DNA of 64,000 nt, from positions 372,001 to 436,000 of the forward strand of contig NZ_AQYJ01000025.1 in NCBI RefSeq assembly GCF_000380565.1. The letters run 5' to 3'. This document shows positions 36,349-46,900 of the stretch, piece after piece. This DNA comes from Microbulbifer variabilis ATCC 700307 (lineage in GTDB: Bacteria > Pseudomonadota > Gammaproteobacteria > Pseudomonadales > Cellvibrionaceae). Made by a program: the position numbers and the translations under genes. Positions within the stretch are counted from its first letter, which is position 1. Each line of letters begins with the position of its first letter. Below the pieces are notes generated by a model. The model saw only the letters and a list, made by a program, of their open reading frames with translations, had not been told where the DNA came from and did no database searches.

Positions 36349-37281
36349 GTGAGTGAAGCCAAAGTACGCGAAGTATCGCGGCAAAGCGAAGTAGTTCAGC
36401 GCACACCAGGCACTATACGTAGTGCAGGCTCCACCCATCCTGGCTACCGGCGTGAACAGAATGAAGATGCCTACTGGGCAGATGAGCAGAAAGGCATTTG
36501 GGTTGTTGCTGATGGCCTCGGCGGCCATCATGCTGGAGAGCTTGCCAGTAAAACTGTCGTAGAGGAAATTGCCCAGTCCGCCTCTACCGACCGCCACTAC
36601 GAACGAGCGTTGCAGAAAGCCCACGCCCTACTCCTAGGCGACGAACATAGTACCGCCAATATGGGATCGACTGCTGTTGTTCTCGCCGAGGAAGGAGATT
36701 ACTTTCATATTTACTGGGTAGGCGATAGTCGCGCCTATTTATGGACGCCAAATGAGCAAAATGGTGAGTTCAGCCAGTTAACCAGTGACCACTCCTATGT
36801 CCAGATGCTCATGGACTCAGGCGCAATAAATTCTGAAGAAGCAGCTAATCATCCTAACCGCCATGTAATCACACGATGTATCGGTGGCAGTACTAACCCC
36901 AAATTAGAAGTAGATCGAGTTTCCTATCGCTGGGCCGCGGGTCAAAAACTACTCCTCTGCAGCGATGGCCTGAGCTCGGAAGTGGCAAATGAGAAGATTA
37001 CACGAATCATCGCAGAGAATACCGATAATCAACGGATAGTAGATCTTCTTATCAGCGCCGCCCTTGACGCTGGTGGCAAAGACAACATAACCGTACAAAT
37101 TATAGACGCCCCTCCCCAAGCCCCCACTTTCATAACGAACCCCAACATTCCCCCAGAGGATTTCGACCAAGCCCGTGAAGTGGAGGCAAACAAGAAAAAA
37201 ATCTGGCAAATTCTGTCAGCCTTACTTATTGCTGCGGGAACCATTGTTACCCTGGCAATTGGGCTTCCCCACCTGATGTGA
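36349..37281 (+). CDS. PP2C-family Ser/Thr phosphatase, C-terminally anchored
   Basis: A 310-residue metal-dependent protein phosphatase. All the PP2C motifs are visible: the N-terminal R-R-E-Q-N-E-D-A-Y, the metal-binding WVVADGLGGHHAGELAS (Asp and Gly near residue 53), STAVVLAEEGDYFHIYWVGDSRAYL, LTSDHS, LLLCSDGLSSEV (Asp) and GGKDNITVQ (Asp). It ends with one membrane helix (IWQILSALLIAAGTIVTLAIGL) and a very short tail, so the catalytic domain faces the cytoplasm. The start is a GTG (no strong ribosome-binding site; AGGT 13 bases upstream). It overlaps the kinase start by four bases (GTGA), so the two proteins are translationally coupled and probably opposed on the same substrates. Confidence 0.93.
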   Translation: MSEAKVREVSRQSEVVQRTPGTIRSAGSTHPGYRREQNEDAYWADEQKGIWVVADGLGGHHAGELASKTVVEEIAQSASTDRHYERALQKAHALLLGDEHSTANMGSTAVVLAEEGDYFHIYWVGDSRAYLWTPNEQNGEFSQLTSDHSYVQMLMDSGAINSEEAANHPNRHVITRCIGGSTNPKLEVDRVSYRWAAGQKLLLCSDGLSSEVANEKITRIIAENTDNQRIVDLLISAALDAGGKDNITVQIIDAPPQAPTFITNPNIPPEDFDQAREVEANKKKIWQILSALLIAAGTIVTLAIGLPHLM

Positions 37282-39677
37282 CTGAGCAGCAGCACATAAT
37301 GGAAGCCATTAATGGCGGCAACTCGCCGCTGCAAATACCTGGCTATCGAATCGTCAGAAAAATAAATCAGGGCGGTATGTCCACAGTGTATTTGGCGATC
37401 CAACGTAGCGTAGGACGCCAGGTGGCCCTGAAGGTTATGTCACCGGTTTTGAATGCCGACCCCATTTTTAGCGAGCGCTTTCAGCGAGAAGCCAACATTG
37501 TCGGGCAACTGTCTCACCCCAATATTGTTGGCATTCACGATATCGGCCGCTATCGCAGTCTCAACTATATCGCCATGGACTATATGCCAGGCGGTTCAGT
37601 ATCCGAACGACTTGCAAAAGGTCCACTGGATCCGCTGGAGGCCCTAAATGTCGTGCGACAGATCGCTATGGCATTAGACCACTCCCATAGCAAAGGCTAC
37701 GTGCATCGGGATCTCAAGCCAGAGAATATCCTGTTTCGGGAGGACGGCTCTGCAGTACTGAGCGATTTCGGAGTAGCACGGGCTGTGGCTCACACCACTC
37801 GTATGACCAATAGCGGCATGGTGGTGGGAACACCCTATTATATGAGCCCAGAGCAGGCCCGCGGTGCTGCTATCGACGGCCGTGCAGACTTGTACAGTCT
37901 CGGTATAGTTTTTTACGAAATGTTAACCGGTGCAGTACCTTACCAAGCTGAAGAAGCCGTGGCCATTGCTATCAAGCACCTCACCGACCCTATTCCCAAA
38001 TTGCCGGCGCGCCACGCGCTGTACCAACCGTTAATTGAACAATTCCTCGCTAAAGACCCCAGTAGACGATTTCAACGCGGGTTGGATGTGGCAGATGCCT
38101 CAGACCAATTGGTTGCTACGCTTGCTGGCAAACCAGGCCACCAAATTAGCCAATTGAATAATGCTTCCCTCGGCGTATCCAGCCTGGCTCGCGCCCTGCT
38201 ACTCACTTTATTCAGCAGCCTCGGTGATCGTTTAACCAGCCTATTGCAAACGAAATCAAATCCAGAGAGTACAAACCCAGGGCGCACAGAGCAGGATACT
38301 CTGGTACGCCTACGTCAGCTACTCAGTGAACCTAGCAGGCATAGACGCCCCTGGCTTATGAGCGGAGTCCTCACTGCTTCCCTGATTATCTTTTTGGGTA
38401 TTTTCAGTCTGATCAGCGCTAATACCCATTGGCGAACTGGGTTGCCATTTTTAGATGGGGCCGGCGATTTCTCAGCCAATCTCCTCGGAATCAATACTCT
38501 CGGAGACCAAAACACTAGCTTCGCCGAAAACGACACTGCCGAATCGGCAAGGGGGATCATCCTGCCTACCGATTCACCCTCCCCGTCAGCAAGCTTTAGC
38601 CAGGAGCCGCACGGAACAAATCAAGTTTCGAAAACCTCCACGTCAGAGGCTTCCAGTGCATTAATTTTACCTGAGGGACCAGAAAACACTTTTACTGAAG
38701 AAGTACCACGCGAAAAACAAAACCCAAAATCTTTCGCTCTTAATGTCAATACAATTCCCACGGATACGCGTATTCGTATCATGAACATTGCTCCGCGCTA
38801 TGAGCCGGGAATTCAGCTGGAACCAGGAAGATATGACCTGGAAATAAGTAAAAAAGGATTTACCAAGGTTCGCCGCTGGATCGAAATTGAGGATCGGGAT
38901 ATTGCACTATCGATAAAACTCAATAAAGCCTACTTTGCTGGCAAAAAAATTCGCTCCAATTTATCTTCAGGGGGCCAGGGCCCCAAAATGGTGGTTGTAG
39001 GCGCAGGCAGCTTTACTATGGGCAGCAATCGATATAGTTTCAGTAGCCCTGCTCACCAAGTGAAAATTGAAAAAGCATTTGCCATATCCACTCATGAAAT
39101 TACCTTCGACGAGTATGATCGCTTTGCGCTTGCCACCGGTAACGCCCAACCAAATGATACTGGCTGGGGTCGCAAAGGCAGGCCGGTTATCAATGTGAGT
39201 TGGCAAGATGCCCAGAGATATGTCGAATGGCTATCCAGGGAGACAGGACTTAAATACCGGTTAGCCTCCGAAGCTGAATGGGAGTATGCAGCAAGAGGTA
39301 ACAGCACTCAGCCACTCTGGTGGGGGAGCAGTGATGCACGCGGTAAGGCTAATTGTCGACGTGGTTGCAATAGCGAATTCAATAACCTGTTTAGTGCGAA
39401 AACAGGGCCAACAGGCCACTACCAGGCCAATCCATTTGGATTATTTGACACGGCAGGCAATGTTGCAGAATGGGTTCAGGACTGTTACCAACCTGGCTAC
39501 GATATAAATCAGAACAGCGCCCGCCCACTGGAAATGGCCAATTGCAAGCTACGCAGTGTTCGCGGGGGATCAATGCGTGATCCGGCAAACAAAATTGGAG
39601 CAGATTACCGCAAGGGGCTTAATGACCACAGCCGCAACAAAGATGTTGGCATTCGAGTGGTAATGGAACTCAACTGA
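37278..39677 (+). CDS. Membrane Ser/Thr kinase with C-terminal FGE-like domain
   Basis: A 799-residue Hanks-type kinase. Glycine-loop INQGGMSTVYLA, VALKV lysine, catalytic YVHRDLKPENILF (Asp near residue 143), DFGVARA and GTPYYMSPEQARG are intact, so it should be active. A membrane helix lies at about 357-380. Outside it a Ser/Pro-rich linker, a PEGA-like domain (about 490-555) and a formylglycine-generating-enzyme/sulfatase-modifying-factor fold (about 570-799) follow, with MGSNRYSFSSPAHQV, EISFDEYD-like HEITFDEYDRF, W-E-Y-A-A-R-G and GNVAEWVQDCY. The two active-site cysteines of true FGE (in GGS-x-x-C-x4-C) are absent: the loop reads V-R-G-G-S-M-R-D-P-A-N-K. It is probably a binding domain, not an enzyme. 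Confidence 0.92.
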   Translation: MTEQQHIMEAINGGNSPLQIPGYRIVRKINQGGMSTVYLAIQRSVGRQVALKVMSPVLNADPIFSERFQREANIVGQLSHPNIVGIHDIGRYRSLNYIAMDYMPGGSVSERLAKGPLDPLEALNVVRQIAMALDHSHSKGYVHRDLKPENILFREDGSAVLSDFGVARAVAHTTRMTNSGMVVGTPYYMSPEQARGAAIDGRADLYSLGIVFYEMLTGAVPYQAEEAVAIAIKHLTDPIPKLPARHALYQPLIEQFLAKDPSRRFQRGLDVADASDQLVATLAGKPGHQISQLNNASLGVSSLARALLLTLFSSLGDRLTSLLQTKSNPESTNPGRTEQDTLVRLRQLLSEPSRHRRPWLMSGVLTASLIIFLGIFSLISANTHWRTGLPFLDGAGDFSANLLGINTLGDQNTSFAENDTAESARGIILPTDSPSPSASFSQEPHGTNQVSKTSTSEASSALILPEGPENTFTEEVPREKQNPKSFALNVNTIPTDTRIRIMNIAPRYEPGIQLEPGRYDLEISKKGFTKVRRWIEIEDRDIALSIKLNKAYFAGKKIRSNLSSGGQGPKMVVVGAGSFTMGSNRYSFSSPAHQVKIEKAFAISTHEITFDEYDRFALATGNAQPNDTGWGRKGRPVINVSWQDAQRYVEWLSRETGLKYRLASEAEWEYAARGNSTQPLWWGSSDARGKANCRRGCNSEFNNLFSAKTGPTGHYQANPFGLFDTAGNVAEWVQDCYQPGYDINQNSARPLEMANCKLRSVRGGSMRDPANKIGADYRKGLNDHSRNKDVGIRVVMELN

Positions 39678-39698
39678 ATAAATACCCTAAGAAATAAA

Positions 39699-39729
39699 AA
39701 AGCCCGAGTGATTTTCTCTCTCGGGCTTT
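39699..39729. terminator. Bidirectional terminator between the kinase and rlmKL
   Basis: Ten-pair stem AAAGCCCGAG/CTCGGGCTTT with an 11-base loop, sitting between two convergent genes. A-rich and T-rich flanks give U tracts on both strands. Confidence 0.85.
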
Positions 39730-39759
39730 AAGTAAAATTAGAGCTTCGCTGGCCACCTG

Positions 39760-41949
39760 CTACTGATGTGTAGACCGAATCTCCCACACATTATGAATCT
39801 TCGGATTTCTTTGGAAATCCTTATCCAGCAACTGCAGGCACTTAACAGAAAAGTCCCTGGTTACATCCTCATCCATCCTAAAGCTGCGCAGGTTATTAGA
39901 AAAAACCAAGGTTCCCCCCGGTGCCAGTAAAGCCATACATTGGCGTACCAGCTTCCCGTGGTCGCGCTGGACATCCAATACTCCACGCATCTTGGCAGAA
40001 TTAGAGAAACTCGGGGGGTCAAGGAAGATAAGGTCGTAGTGTCCTTTACGATTTTGCTGTGCTGACATCAGCCACTGCAAGCAGTCCGCCTCTACCAGTT
40101 GGTGTTTGTAGGGGTCCATATTATTCGCACGGAAATTACGCGCAGCCCAGGCTTGATATGTTCTAGACATATCCACACTAGTACTCTGCACACAGCCCCC
40201 CCTGGCTGCCTGTACAGTCGCACTGGCGGTGTAGCAGAACAAATTTAAAAACTTCTTACCAGAGGCTAGTTCACGCAGATACTTGCGCACAGGACGATGA
40301 TCGAGGAACAGCCCAGTATCGAGATAGCTCCACAAGTCGACTTCAAACTCTGCACCATACTCTCGCACCCACAGAGTAGTTCCCGCTTTTGCCTGCTTCT
40401 GGTACTGGCCACCTCCCTTTTGTCCACTCTTGTGACTATGGCGACGTCTCTCTTTGATACTGATATTTGCACGGGGCAACTCCAGAACACACTGAACAGC
40501 TCGAAGCAAATCACGCAGTCGATTACGGGCTTTTCCTTCATCAATACTGGCCGGAGGGCGATACTCCTGAAGGTGCGCATACAGAGTTCCATCTATGGTT
40601 TTGTACAAATCCACCGCCGCTGAATACTCAGGTAAATCTGCATCGTAAAGGCGGTAGCAATCAACACCATTTCTGTTTGCCCATTTGCCGGTAGTTCGCA
40701 GATTTTTACGCAGGCGGTTGGCCACCATTTCAGCCTCGACGGACAGCTTACGCGCTCTGTCAGTCGCTTGGCCCGATTCACTCTGCTGGTGTACTTGGAA
40801 TAGCAATAATTGGCTGGGGATACTGCCGTTATATAGCTGGTAATGTTTATGAGAACGCAACCCGGTGGAGTAGCCCAATTCGGGATTACCAGTGAAAACA
40901 CCAACCTGCCAACCGGCAAATTCCGACTTTAGTTGGCGACCCAGCTCCGCATAAGTTTCGCGCAGGGCCTCTTGCTCACCCAGGCGCTCGCCATAGGGCG
41001 GGTTGGTCAGCACCAAACCGGGTTTAACCTCTCGATGGCTTGGCACCTTAAAGGACCCTACAGGGCGACAGCTAACTCTAACCTGGCGCTCAAGGCCCGC
41101 CCGGTCGATGTTAGCTTCGGCAGCAAATAGCACCTTCGCATCCGCATCATAGCCACGAATCTCCGGCAGTTTCTTTTCCATGCCTGCGGCGCGGCGCTGT
41201 AGTGCTTCCTCCCGCAGGTTATTCCAGATATCACTTTGATGATTGAGCCAACGCTCAAAACCAAAGCTCTCTCGAAAGAGCCCTGGAGCGATATCTGCCG
41301 CAATCATGGCTGCCTCAATCAGAATGGTGCCAGAACCACACATTGGATCCAGCAGCGCTCCCCCATCAGCTGCGATCTGAGGCCATCGAGAACGCAAAAG
41401 CAACGCCGCAGCCAGGTTTTCCTTCAAGGGTGCCGCGCCAATATGGGTTCTATAACCTCTTTTGTGCAAGCTATCACCACTGAGATCGACAGCAATATCT
41501 AACCTGTCGCGGTTGAGACGTAAAGCCACCGTGAGATCTGGATGATGTTTATCAATTGTTGGTCTGGCACCGGTCTGGTTACGCAGGCGATCGACAATGG
41601 CATCCTTGGTCTTTTGTGCGCCAAACTGGCTATTGCGAATCTCACGGTTTGTCCCCGAAAACTGCAGCCAAAGCTTGCCAGACGGCCGGATATGTTGTTC
41701 CCAGGGCTGTGCAGCAACGGCCCGATACAAGTCATCTGCACTGCTGATACGAACTTGCTCCAGTTGCAACAAAATACGATTCGCCAGGCGACTCCAGAGG
41801 CAACAACGATAGGCTACCTCAAGAGAGCCAGAGAAATGCACTGCCGCAGGCTGCTCCCGCCTGATATCAGCACCTAGAGTGCGCAATTCCCCGACAAGTA
41901 AGCTCTCCAAGCCTTTGGGACAAGTCGCAGTAAACTGAAATTCTTCCAT
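39760..41949 (-). CDS. rlmL: Bifunctional 23S rRNA methyltransferase RlmKL
   Basis: A 729-residue fusion of two SAM enzymes. The N-terminal half has a THUMP domain and the RlmL methyltransferase core, LLDPMCGSGTILIEAAMIA and LVLTNPPYGERLGEQ, making N2-methyl-G2445. The C-terminal half is RlmK, with FLNLFCYTASATVQAARGG and YDLIFLDPPSFSNS, making 7-methyl-G2069. Both catalytic cores are complete and the length matches E. coli. The start is taken as the ATG at 41947-41949; a TTG five codons upstream is possible. It shares a terminator with the kinase gene. Its neighbour rmf is another ribosome gene, as in Pseudomonas. Confidence 0.95.
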   Translation of the reverse strand: MEEFQFTATCPKGLESLLVGELRTLGADIRREQPAAVHFSGSLEVAYRCCLWSRLANRILLQLEQVRISSADDLYRAVAAQPWEQHIRPSGKLWLQFSGTNREIRNSQFGAQKTKDAIVDRLRNQTGARPTIDKHHPDLTVALRLNRDRLDIAVDLSGDSLHKRGYRTHIGAAPLKENLAAALLLRSRWPQIAADGGALLDPMCGSGTILIEAAMIAADIAPGLFRESFGFERWLNHQSDIWNNLREEALQRRAAGMEKKLPEIRGYDADAKVLFAAEANIDRAGLERQVRVSCRPVGSFKVPSHREVKPGLVLTNPPYGERLGEQEALRETYAELGRQLKSEFAGWQVGVFTGNPELGYSTGLRSHKHYQLYNGSIPSQLLLFQVHQQSESGQATDRARKLSVEAEMVANRLRKNLRTTGKWANRNGVDCYRLYDADLPEYSAAVDLYKTIDGTLYAHLQEYRPPASIDEGKARNRLRDLLRAVQCVLELPRANISIKERRRHSHKSGQKGGGQYQKQAKAGTTLWVREYGAEFEVDLWSYLDTGLFLDHRPVRKYLRELASGKKFLNLFCYTASATVQAARGGCVQSTSVDMSRTYQAWAARNFRANNMDPYKHQLVEADCLQWLMSAQQNRKGHYDLIFLDPPSFSNSAKMRGVLDVQRDHGKLVRQCMALLAPGGTLVFSNNLRSFRMDEDVTRDFSVKCLQLLDKDFQRNPKIHNVWEIRSTHQ

Positions 41950-42396
41950 ATGAGGGTCTGTCAAAACTATTACTCAATTAACCCCTGCAAAATGGGGGAT
42001 TTCGCACCTGTAGGTGCCAATTTGAAAAAGAGGTTGCGCAGCCATCAGAAAATTGGGGTCACCTTCCTCTCAGCTATTTAAAATCGCCACCTTTCTGGCG
42101 CGATTATCCCATTTTGGCTCGGCTCCGCCTACGCCAGGCGCCTCCTGGAACACAGTGTCCATTTAGTCATATGATTTTTTATGCCCAAATTAATACCACT
42201 CACAGGTTACTGAGTCAGATTTTCCGATCGCCCCACCTTCACAGTATTCTTGGAATGTGGAGGAGTGACAGGAATCGTACGTGGCTGCCCGAAGGAAAGA
42301 TTCACTAGACTCAAAATATCGATGCAATAAAACTGTAACGAGCATCCATCACGCCGCGTAGCAATCCGAACATCTACAAGCAGAGGTGCCGTATTG
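41950..42396. other. Regulatory region between rlmKL and rmf
   Basis: 447 bases with no gene. A weak hairpin, CCCCTGCAAAATGGGG, lies near 41980-41997 and a GC-rich patch at 42104-42160 has no open frame. The rmf ribosome-binding site AGAGG lies at the end. I see no clear promoter. Confidence 0.5.
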
Positions 42397-42648
42397 ATGA
42401 GACGCCAAAAACGCAATCACGCCGACAGGGCCTTCTACAAGGGTTATTTGGCCGCCCTAAACAATAAGTCCATTGACAGCTGCCCTTTTGTCGAAAGCGA
42501 TCCCCATCAGGAATGGGTAAACGGCTGGCGTGAAGGGCGGGAAGACTACTGGAACGGCTTTGATAGGATTACAAAGGCGCAAAAATTGGAGATCTATGGC
42601 GCTATTTCCACCGATATTCAGTATCCCGATGGGTGGAGTACTATTTAG
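42397..42648 (+). CDS. rmf: Ribosome modulation factor, C-terminally extended
   Basis: An 83-residue protein that fits RMF in its first 55 residues: R-R-Q-K-R-N at the start, a two-helix body with Y-K-G-Y-L-A-A-L and C-P-F, then VNGWREGREDYWNGF in place of E. coli GGWREAMAD. RMF dimerises 70S ribosomes into hibernating 100S particles when growth slows. E. coli RMF is 55 residues; here about 28 more follow, ending DIQYPDGWSTI. Longer RMFs occur in Pseudomonas-type bacteria. The start is the ATG at 42397-42399, just after a TTG; AGAGG upstream. It sits between rlmKL and pyrD, the Pseudomonas order. Confidence 0.9.
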   Translation: MRRQKRNHADRAFYKGYLAALNNKSIDSCPFVESDPHQEWVNGWREGREDYWNGFDRITKAQKLEIYGAISTDIQYPDGWSTI

Positions 42649-42694
42649 AACACATAACCTGAGCGTTTATCTACAAAACCAAGCCCAAAATAGA

Positions 42695-42720
42695 TAGCGC
42701 GCCTCTATGCAGGCGCGCTA
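42695..42720. terminator. Bidirectional terminator between rmf and pyrD
   Basis: Perfect ten-pair stem TAGCGCGCCT/AGGCGCGCTA with loop CTATGC, between convergent genes. On the minus strand it is followed by ATCTATTTT; the plus-side tract is weak. Confidence 0.8.
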
Positions 42721-42776
42721 AACATTTGCTCACCACCCAGCTCAATCAGAATTTCTCAGGCTGGGCGCTTCGACCT

Positions 42777-43817
42777 CTAATCATCTTCCGAGCGACGGCG
42801 GCGCTCCAGCGCAATAGCCTCCACTGCCTCACGAATCAGCCTAGGCCCACGGTAAATAAATCCGGTATATACCTGTACAGCTGTAGCCCCAGCGCGAATT
42901 TTCTCAGCAGCACTATCCCCATCGAAAATGCCACCAACACCAATAATTGGTATCTGCTTTTCCAAGGCCTCGGATAGCTGGGCAATCACCTGGGTGGAAC
43001 GCTGCTGCAGTGGCTTGCCACTAAGTCCCCCCTCCTCCGTACCATGCGGCAGATTGGAAACCAATGATTTATCGATAGTCGTATTGGTCGCGATTACACC
43101 GTCAATGCTGTATTCACACAGCGCTTCGGCAATCTGCGCAATGGCATCACCATCCATATCCGGAGCAATCTTCACAGCCACCGGCACATAGCGGTCACTC
43201 TTTTGAGCTAACTGCATCTGCTTGTCTTTGATACTTCCCAGTAACCGGTTGAGGCTGTCGCCAAACTGCAGGTCGCGCAGTCCCTTGGTATTGGGAGAGG
43301 ATACATTGGCAGTAATGTAATCGGCATAGCGATAGACTTTCTCCATGCACAGACAGTAGTCATCTGCGGCCTTCTCCACCGGTGTATCGAAGTTCTTGCC
43401 CACATTGATACCCAGTACACCTTTGTAGCGGCGATGTTTTACACGCTCGATCAGGTAATCAACGCCAAGGTTATTGAACCCCATGCGATTAATAATGGCG
43501 TCAGCCTCTTCTACTCGAAACAATCGCGGTAGAGGGTTGCCGGGCTGTGGCCGGGGAGTCACAGTCCCCACCTCTACAAAACCAAAGCCCAAAGCCCCTA
43601 ATCCGTTGAAAGCCTGCGCATTCTTGTCCAGACCTGCGGCCAGTCCCACAGGGTTGGGCAGGGTCAACCCCATCAGCTCTACCGGATCGTGCGCTATCGG
43701 CTTCTTAAACAGGGACATTAAGCCGAGGCGCTCGGCGGCACCGATCGCATCCAATGAGAGGTGGTGGGCCCGCTCAGGGTCGAGCGCAAACAAAGCTTTA
43801 CGCAGAGTCGAATACAT
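42777..43817 (-). CDS. pyrD: Dihydroorotate dehydrogenase (class 2)
   Basis: A 346-residue FMN enzyme on the inner membrane that oxidises dihydroorotate to orotate and passes electrons to ubiquinone, the fourth step of pyrimidine synthesis. Conserved blocks: an N-terminal amphipathic pair ([19 protein letters not shown]), [41 protein letters not shown], the nucleophile Ser in [30 protein letters not shown] and GVGGIFDG. I start at the ATG at 43815-43817, preceded by AAGGAAAGG; the frame extends 35 codons further but without family similarity. Confidence 0.97.
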   Translation of the reverse strand: MYSTLRKALFALDPERAHHLSLDAIGAAERLGLMSLFKKPIAHDPVELMGLTLPNPVGLAAGLDKNAQAFNGLGALGFGFVEVGTVTPRPQPGNPLPRLFRVEEADAIINRMGFNNLGVDYLIERVKHRRYKGVLGINVGKNFDTPVEKAADDYCLCMEKVYRYADYITANVSSPNTKGLRDLQFGDSLNRLLGSIKDKQMQLAQKSDRYVPVAVKIAPDMDGDAIAQIAEALCEYSIDGVIATNTTIDKSLVSNLPHGTEEGGLSGKPLQQRSTQVIAQLSEALEKQIPIIGVGGIFDGDSAAEKIRAGATAVQVYTGFIYRGPRLIREAVEAIALERRRRSEDD

Positions 43818-43891
43818 ACCTTTCCTTAAATAGGAGCCAGCCCCACCCACCAGATGGCAACAAGTGGAGCCATGTGTTTTAGCATACAAAC

Positions 43892-43917
43892 GAGAGGCCA
43901 CCCAAGGGTGGCCTCTC
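43892..43917 (-). terminator. Terminator of the glutamate dehydrogenase gene
   Basis: GAGAGGCCACCC/GGGTGGCCTCTC stem of ten to twelve pairs with a very tight loop, 16 bases past the stop at 43934. On the minus strand it is followed by GTTTGTATGC. Confidence 0.75.
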
Positions 43918-43933
43918 AGCAAGCCTGGCTAGC

Positions 43934-46900
43934 TTACTCTGCCAGATCTTCGCGATCAGCAGTGGCATGGGCGAGGTACATTAACTCGCGCAGGGCCACG
44001 GTGAACATCGCAAAATCACTGACAGCGGAAGCCTTCAACTCGGCAATCATATTGTGCCAACGCTGAATAGCTGGCGCCATGATAGCGCTCCAGCGCGACA
44101 TTGCACTATCTACATCCAATTTCTCATCGCCGGCCAAGCGCATAATGTTCACTGCCAGCGTCGAGAGTTGGCTATCCAGATCATCCATACTGGTTTCCCT
44201 GGCCTGTGCCTGCCAGAAACTATCCACCGGCAAATCCACGATCAGATTACCAAACCAGTGCAAATTCAACTCATCAGAGAGCCTGAAATAGACAGTGGCC
44301 ACCTCTTCTACCGGTCTCTCGCTGGCGCGGGCCGACTCGGAAATACCGAGGGCTGAGTACAGATAAGTGGGTGATGCCGACAATAGCGCCAAAGATTCTG
44401 GTACCCCTGCCTCCAGCAGCTTCTGGTAACGCTGCTCCCATTCGGTGAGAGGGTCGCCGCTCAAGACTTTTGGCAAAGCCTTGATTACCCGCTGCACCGA
44501 CTCCTGGAACAACTCGCAGTTTTGTGCAGGCTCCAGCTCACTGCGACGATTGCGCAGGAACCAGCGCGTAGCGCGTCGAACCCGGCCGATCATTGAATTC
44601 AGCAGTTCAGTTTGCAGCTCAGCGGGCACTTTGTAATCCAGTTCCGCCAGCTGCTCCTGAAACTCCGGCATTTTGTAGACATCGCGGGCACTGACATAAG
44701 CTGCTGCAACATCATTTACATCTGCGCCGGTAGCCGTACTGATGCGGTTATAAAAGGTAATACCCATACTGTTGACCAGTTCGTTGGCCACCTGGGTGGA
44801 TACTATCTGGCGCAAGAGTGGATGCTCGTAAACCTGCTCTTTATAGCGCTTAACCAGCTCTGCCGGGAAGGCGGACTCTACAGCTTCGCGCACGCGGGGG
44901 TTGTCGGTAATCTCTGCGCCTTGCAATTCCTCTTTGAGCTTCACCTTCACATAGGAGATCAATACCGACAGTTCTGGCCTTGTTAGGGTCTGCCCTTTGT
45001 GCACGCGTTCAGAAATCTGTTCATTGTCAGGGATAAACTCCAATGCGCGATTCAGACGGCCATCATCCTCAAGCGTGTTAATCGTGCGGCGATATTCATC
45101 CAAGCGCTTGGAAACCTGGTACTCAGCCACGCTCAAGGCTCGAGTCTGATCATAGTTATTGTGCAGCACAAGATCGCTCACAGAGTCAGTCATGCCATGC
45201 AGCAACTGGTTTCGCTGTTTGTCGGTCAGGTCTCCACTAGCCACAACCTTATCGAGCAGAATCTTGATATTCACTTCGTGGTCCGAGCAGTCCACGCCGG
45301 CAGCATTGTCAATAAAGTCGGTATTACAGCGACCACCATTAAGCGCAAATTCAATTCGCCCGCGTTGGGTCATACCCAAATTACCACCCTCACCAAAGAC
45401 CTTGGCACGCAGCTCAAGACCATTCACGCGCAAGTGGTCATTGGACTTGTCCCCAACTTCTGCATCTGATTCGGTAGCTGCTTTAACATAAGTGCCAATA
45501 CCACCGTTCCAGATTAAATCTACCGGTGCTCGCAGCAGCGCACTAATCAACTCATTGGGTGTAAGTTGATTTTCTTTAATATCGAAGGCTTCCTTCATCT
45601 CCGGAGAAATCTTGATTGCCTTTACACGGCGCTCAAAGATACCGCCACCTTTTGAGATCAGGTCACGGTTATAATCGCGCCAACTTGAGCGCGGCAAATC
45701 AAATAAGCGCTTGCGCTCTTCAAAACTCGAGGCGGCATCCGGGCTTGGGTCAATAAAAATATGCATGTGGTTGAAAGCGGCTTTCAGGCGAATATGTTCA
45801 GACAGCAACATGCCATTACCGAACACATCCCCTCCCATATCACCGATTCCCACTACGGAAAAGTCCTCTCGCTGGACATCCACTCCCATTTCACGGAAGT
45901 GTCTCTGTACCGACACCCAGGCACCCCGGGCGGTGATTCCCATTTTCTTATGGTCATACCCCTGGCTACCACCTGAGGCAAAGGCATCGCCCAACCAAAA
46001 GCCATAATCCTCAGCGATGCCATTGGCAATATCAGAGAAAGTTGCAGTTCCCTTATCGGCAGCCACGACCAGGTAAGGATCATCCTCGTCTCGGCGCACC
46101 ACCAGCTTAGGCGGCACTATCTCACCATCTTTCAGGTTATCGGTAATATCCAATAATCCACGGATAAATGTTTTGTAGCAGGCAATACCCTCTTCCATCA
46201 GAGCTTCGCGACTGCCGTCCGCCGGCGGACGACGCATCACAAAGCCTCCCTTCGCTCCGCTGGGCACAATCACTGCATTTTTTACTGCCTGGGCTTTAAC
46301 CAGCCCTAGCACTTCTGTACGGAAATCTTCCAAGCGATCCGACCAGCGCAGGCCACCGCGCGCCACCTTACTGCCACGTAGATGCACCCCCTCTACCCTC
46401 GGCGAGTAGACAAAAATTTCAAATTCAGGACGTGGCTCCGGGATACCGGGAATATCCCGCGGGCTGAATTTAATTGAGATGTAATCTTTAGGCTCACCCT
46501 CTGCGTCAGTCTGGAAGAAGTTGGTACGCAAAGTCGCAAGTATCAGCTCCAGATAGCGGCGCAACACCAGGTCTTCATTCAGGTTTTCGACACTATCGAG
46601 ATTGTCGTGAATCTTGCTAATCAAACGCTCAACCCGTGTCTGCTCCTGCTTGCCTGTGCTGAGTCGCGGATCAAACAGGGCACGGAAAAGAGCTACCAGG
46701 TTGCGGGTGATTTCCACGTGGTTGGCAAGAGTCGCGGCAATATAACTCTGACTGGCACTGGATTTGGTCTGCTTGAGGTAGCGAGCGTAAGCTCTCAGCA
46801 TGGATACTTCGCGCCAGTTCAAACGCGCGGCAAGTACCAGGCGATTAAAGGCATCACTCTCGGCGGTATGATTCCAAATAGCGGCAAAGGCGTCCTGGAA

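Noticed and set aside
41980..41997. A hairpin CCCCTGCAAAATGGGG upstream of rlmKL
   Set aside because: Only four pairs in the stem; not a credible terminator or riboswitch.
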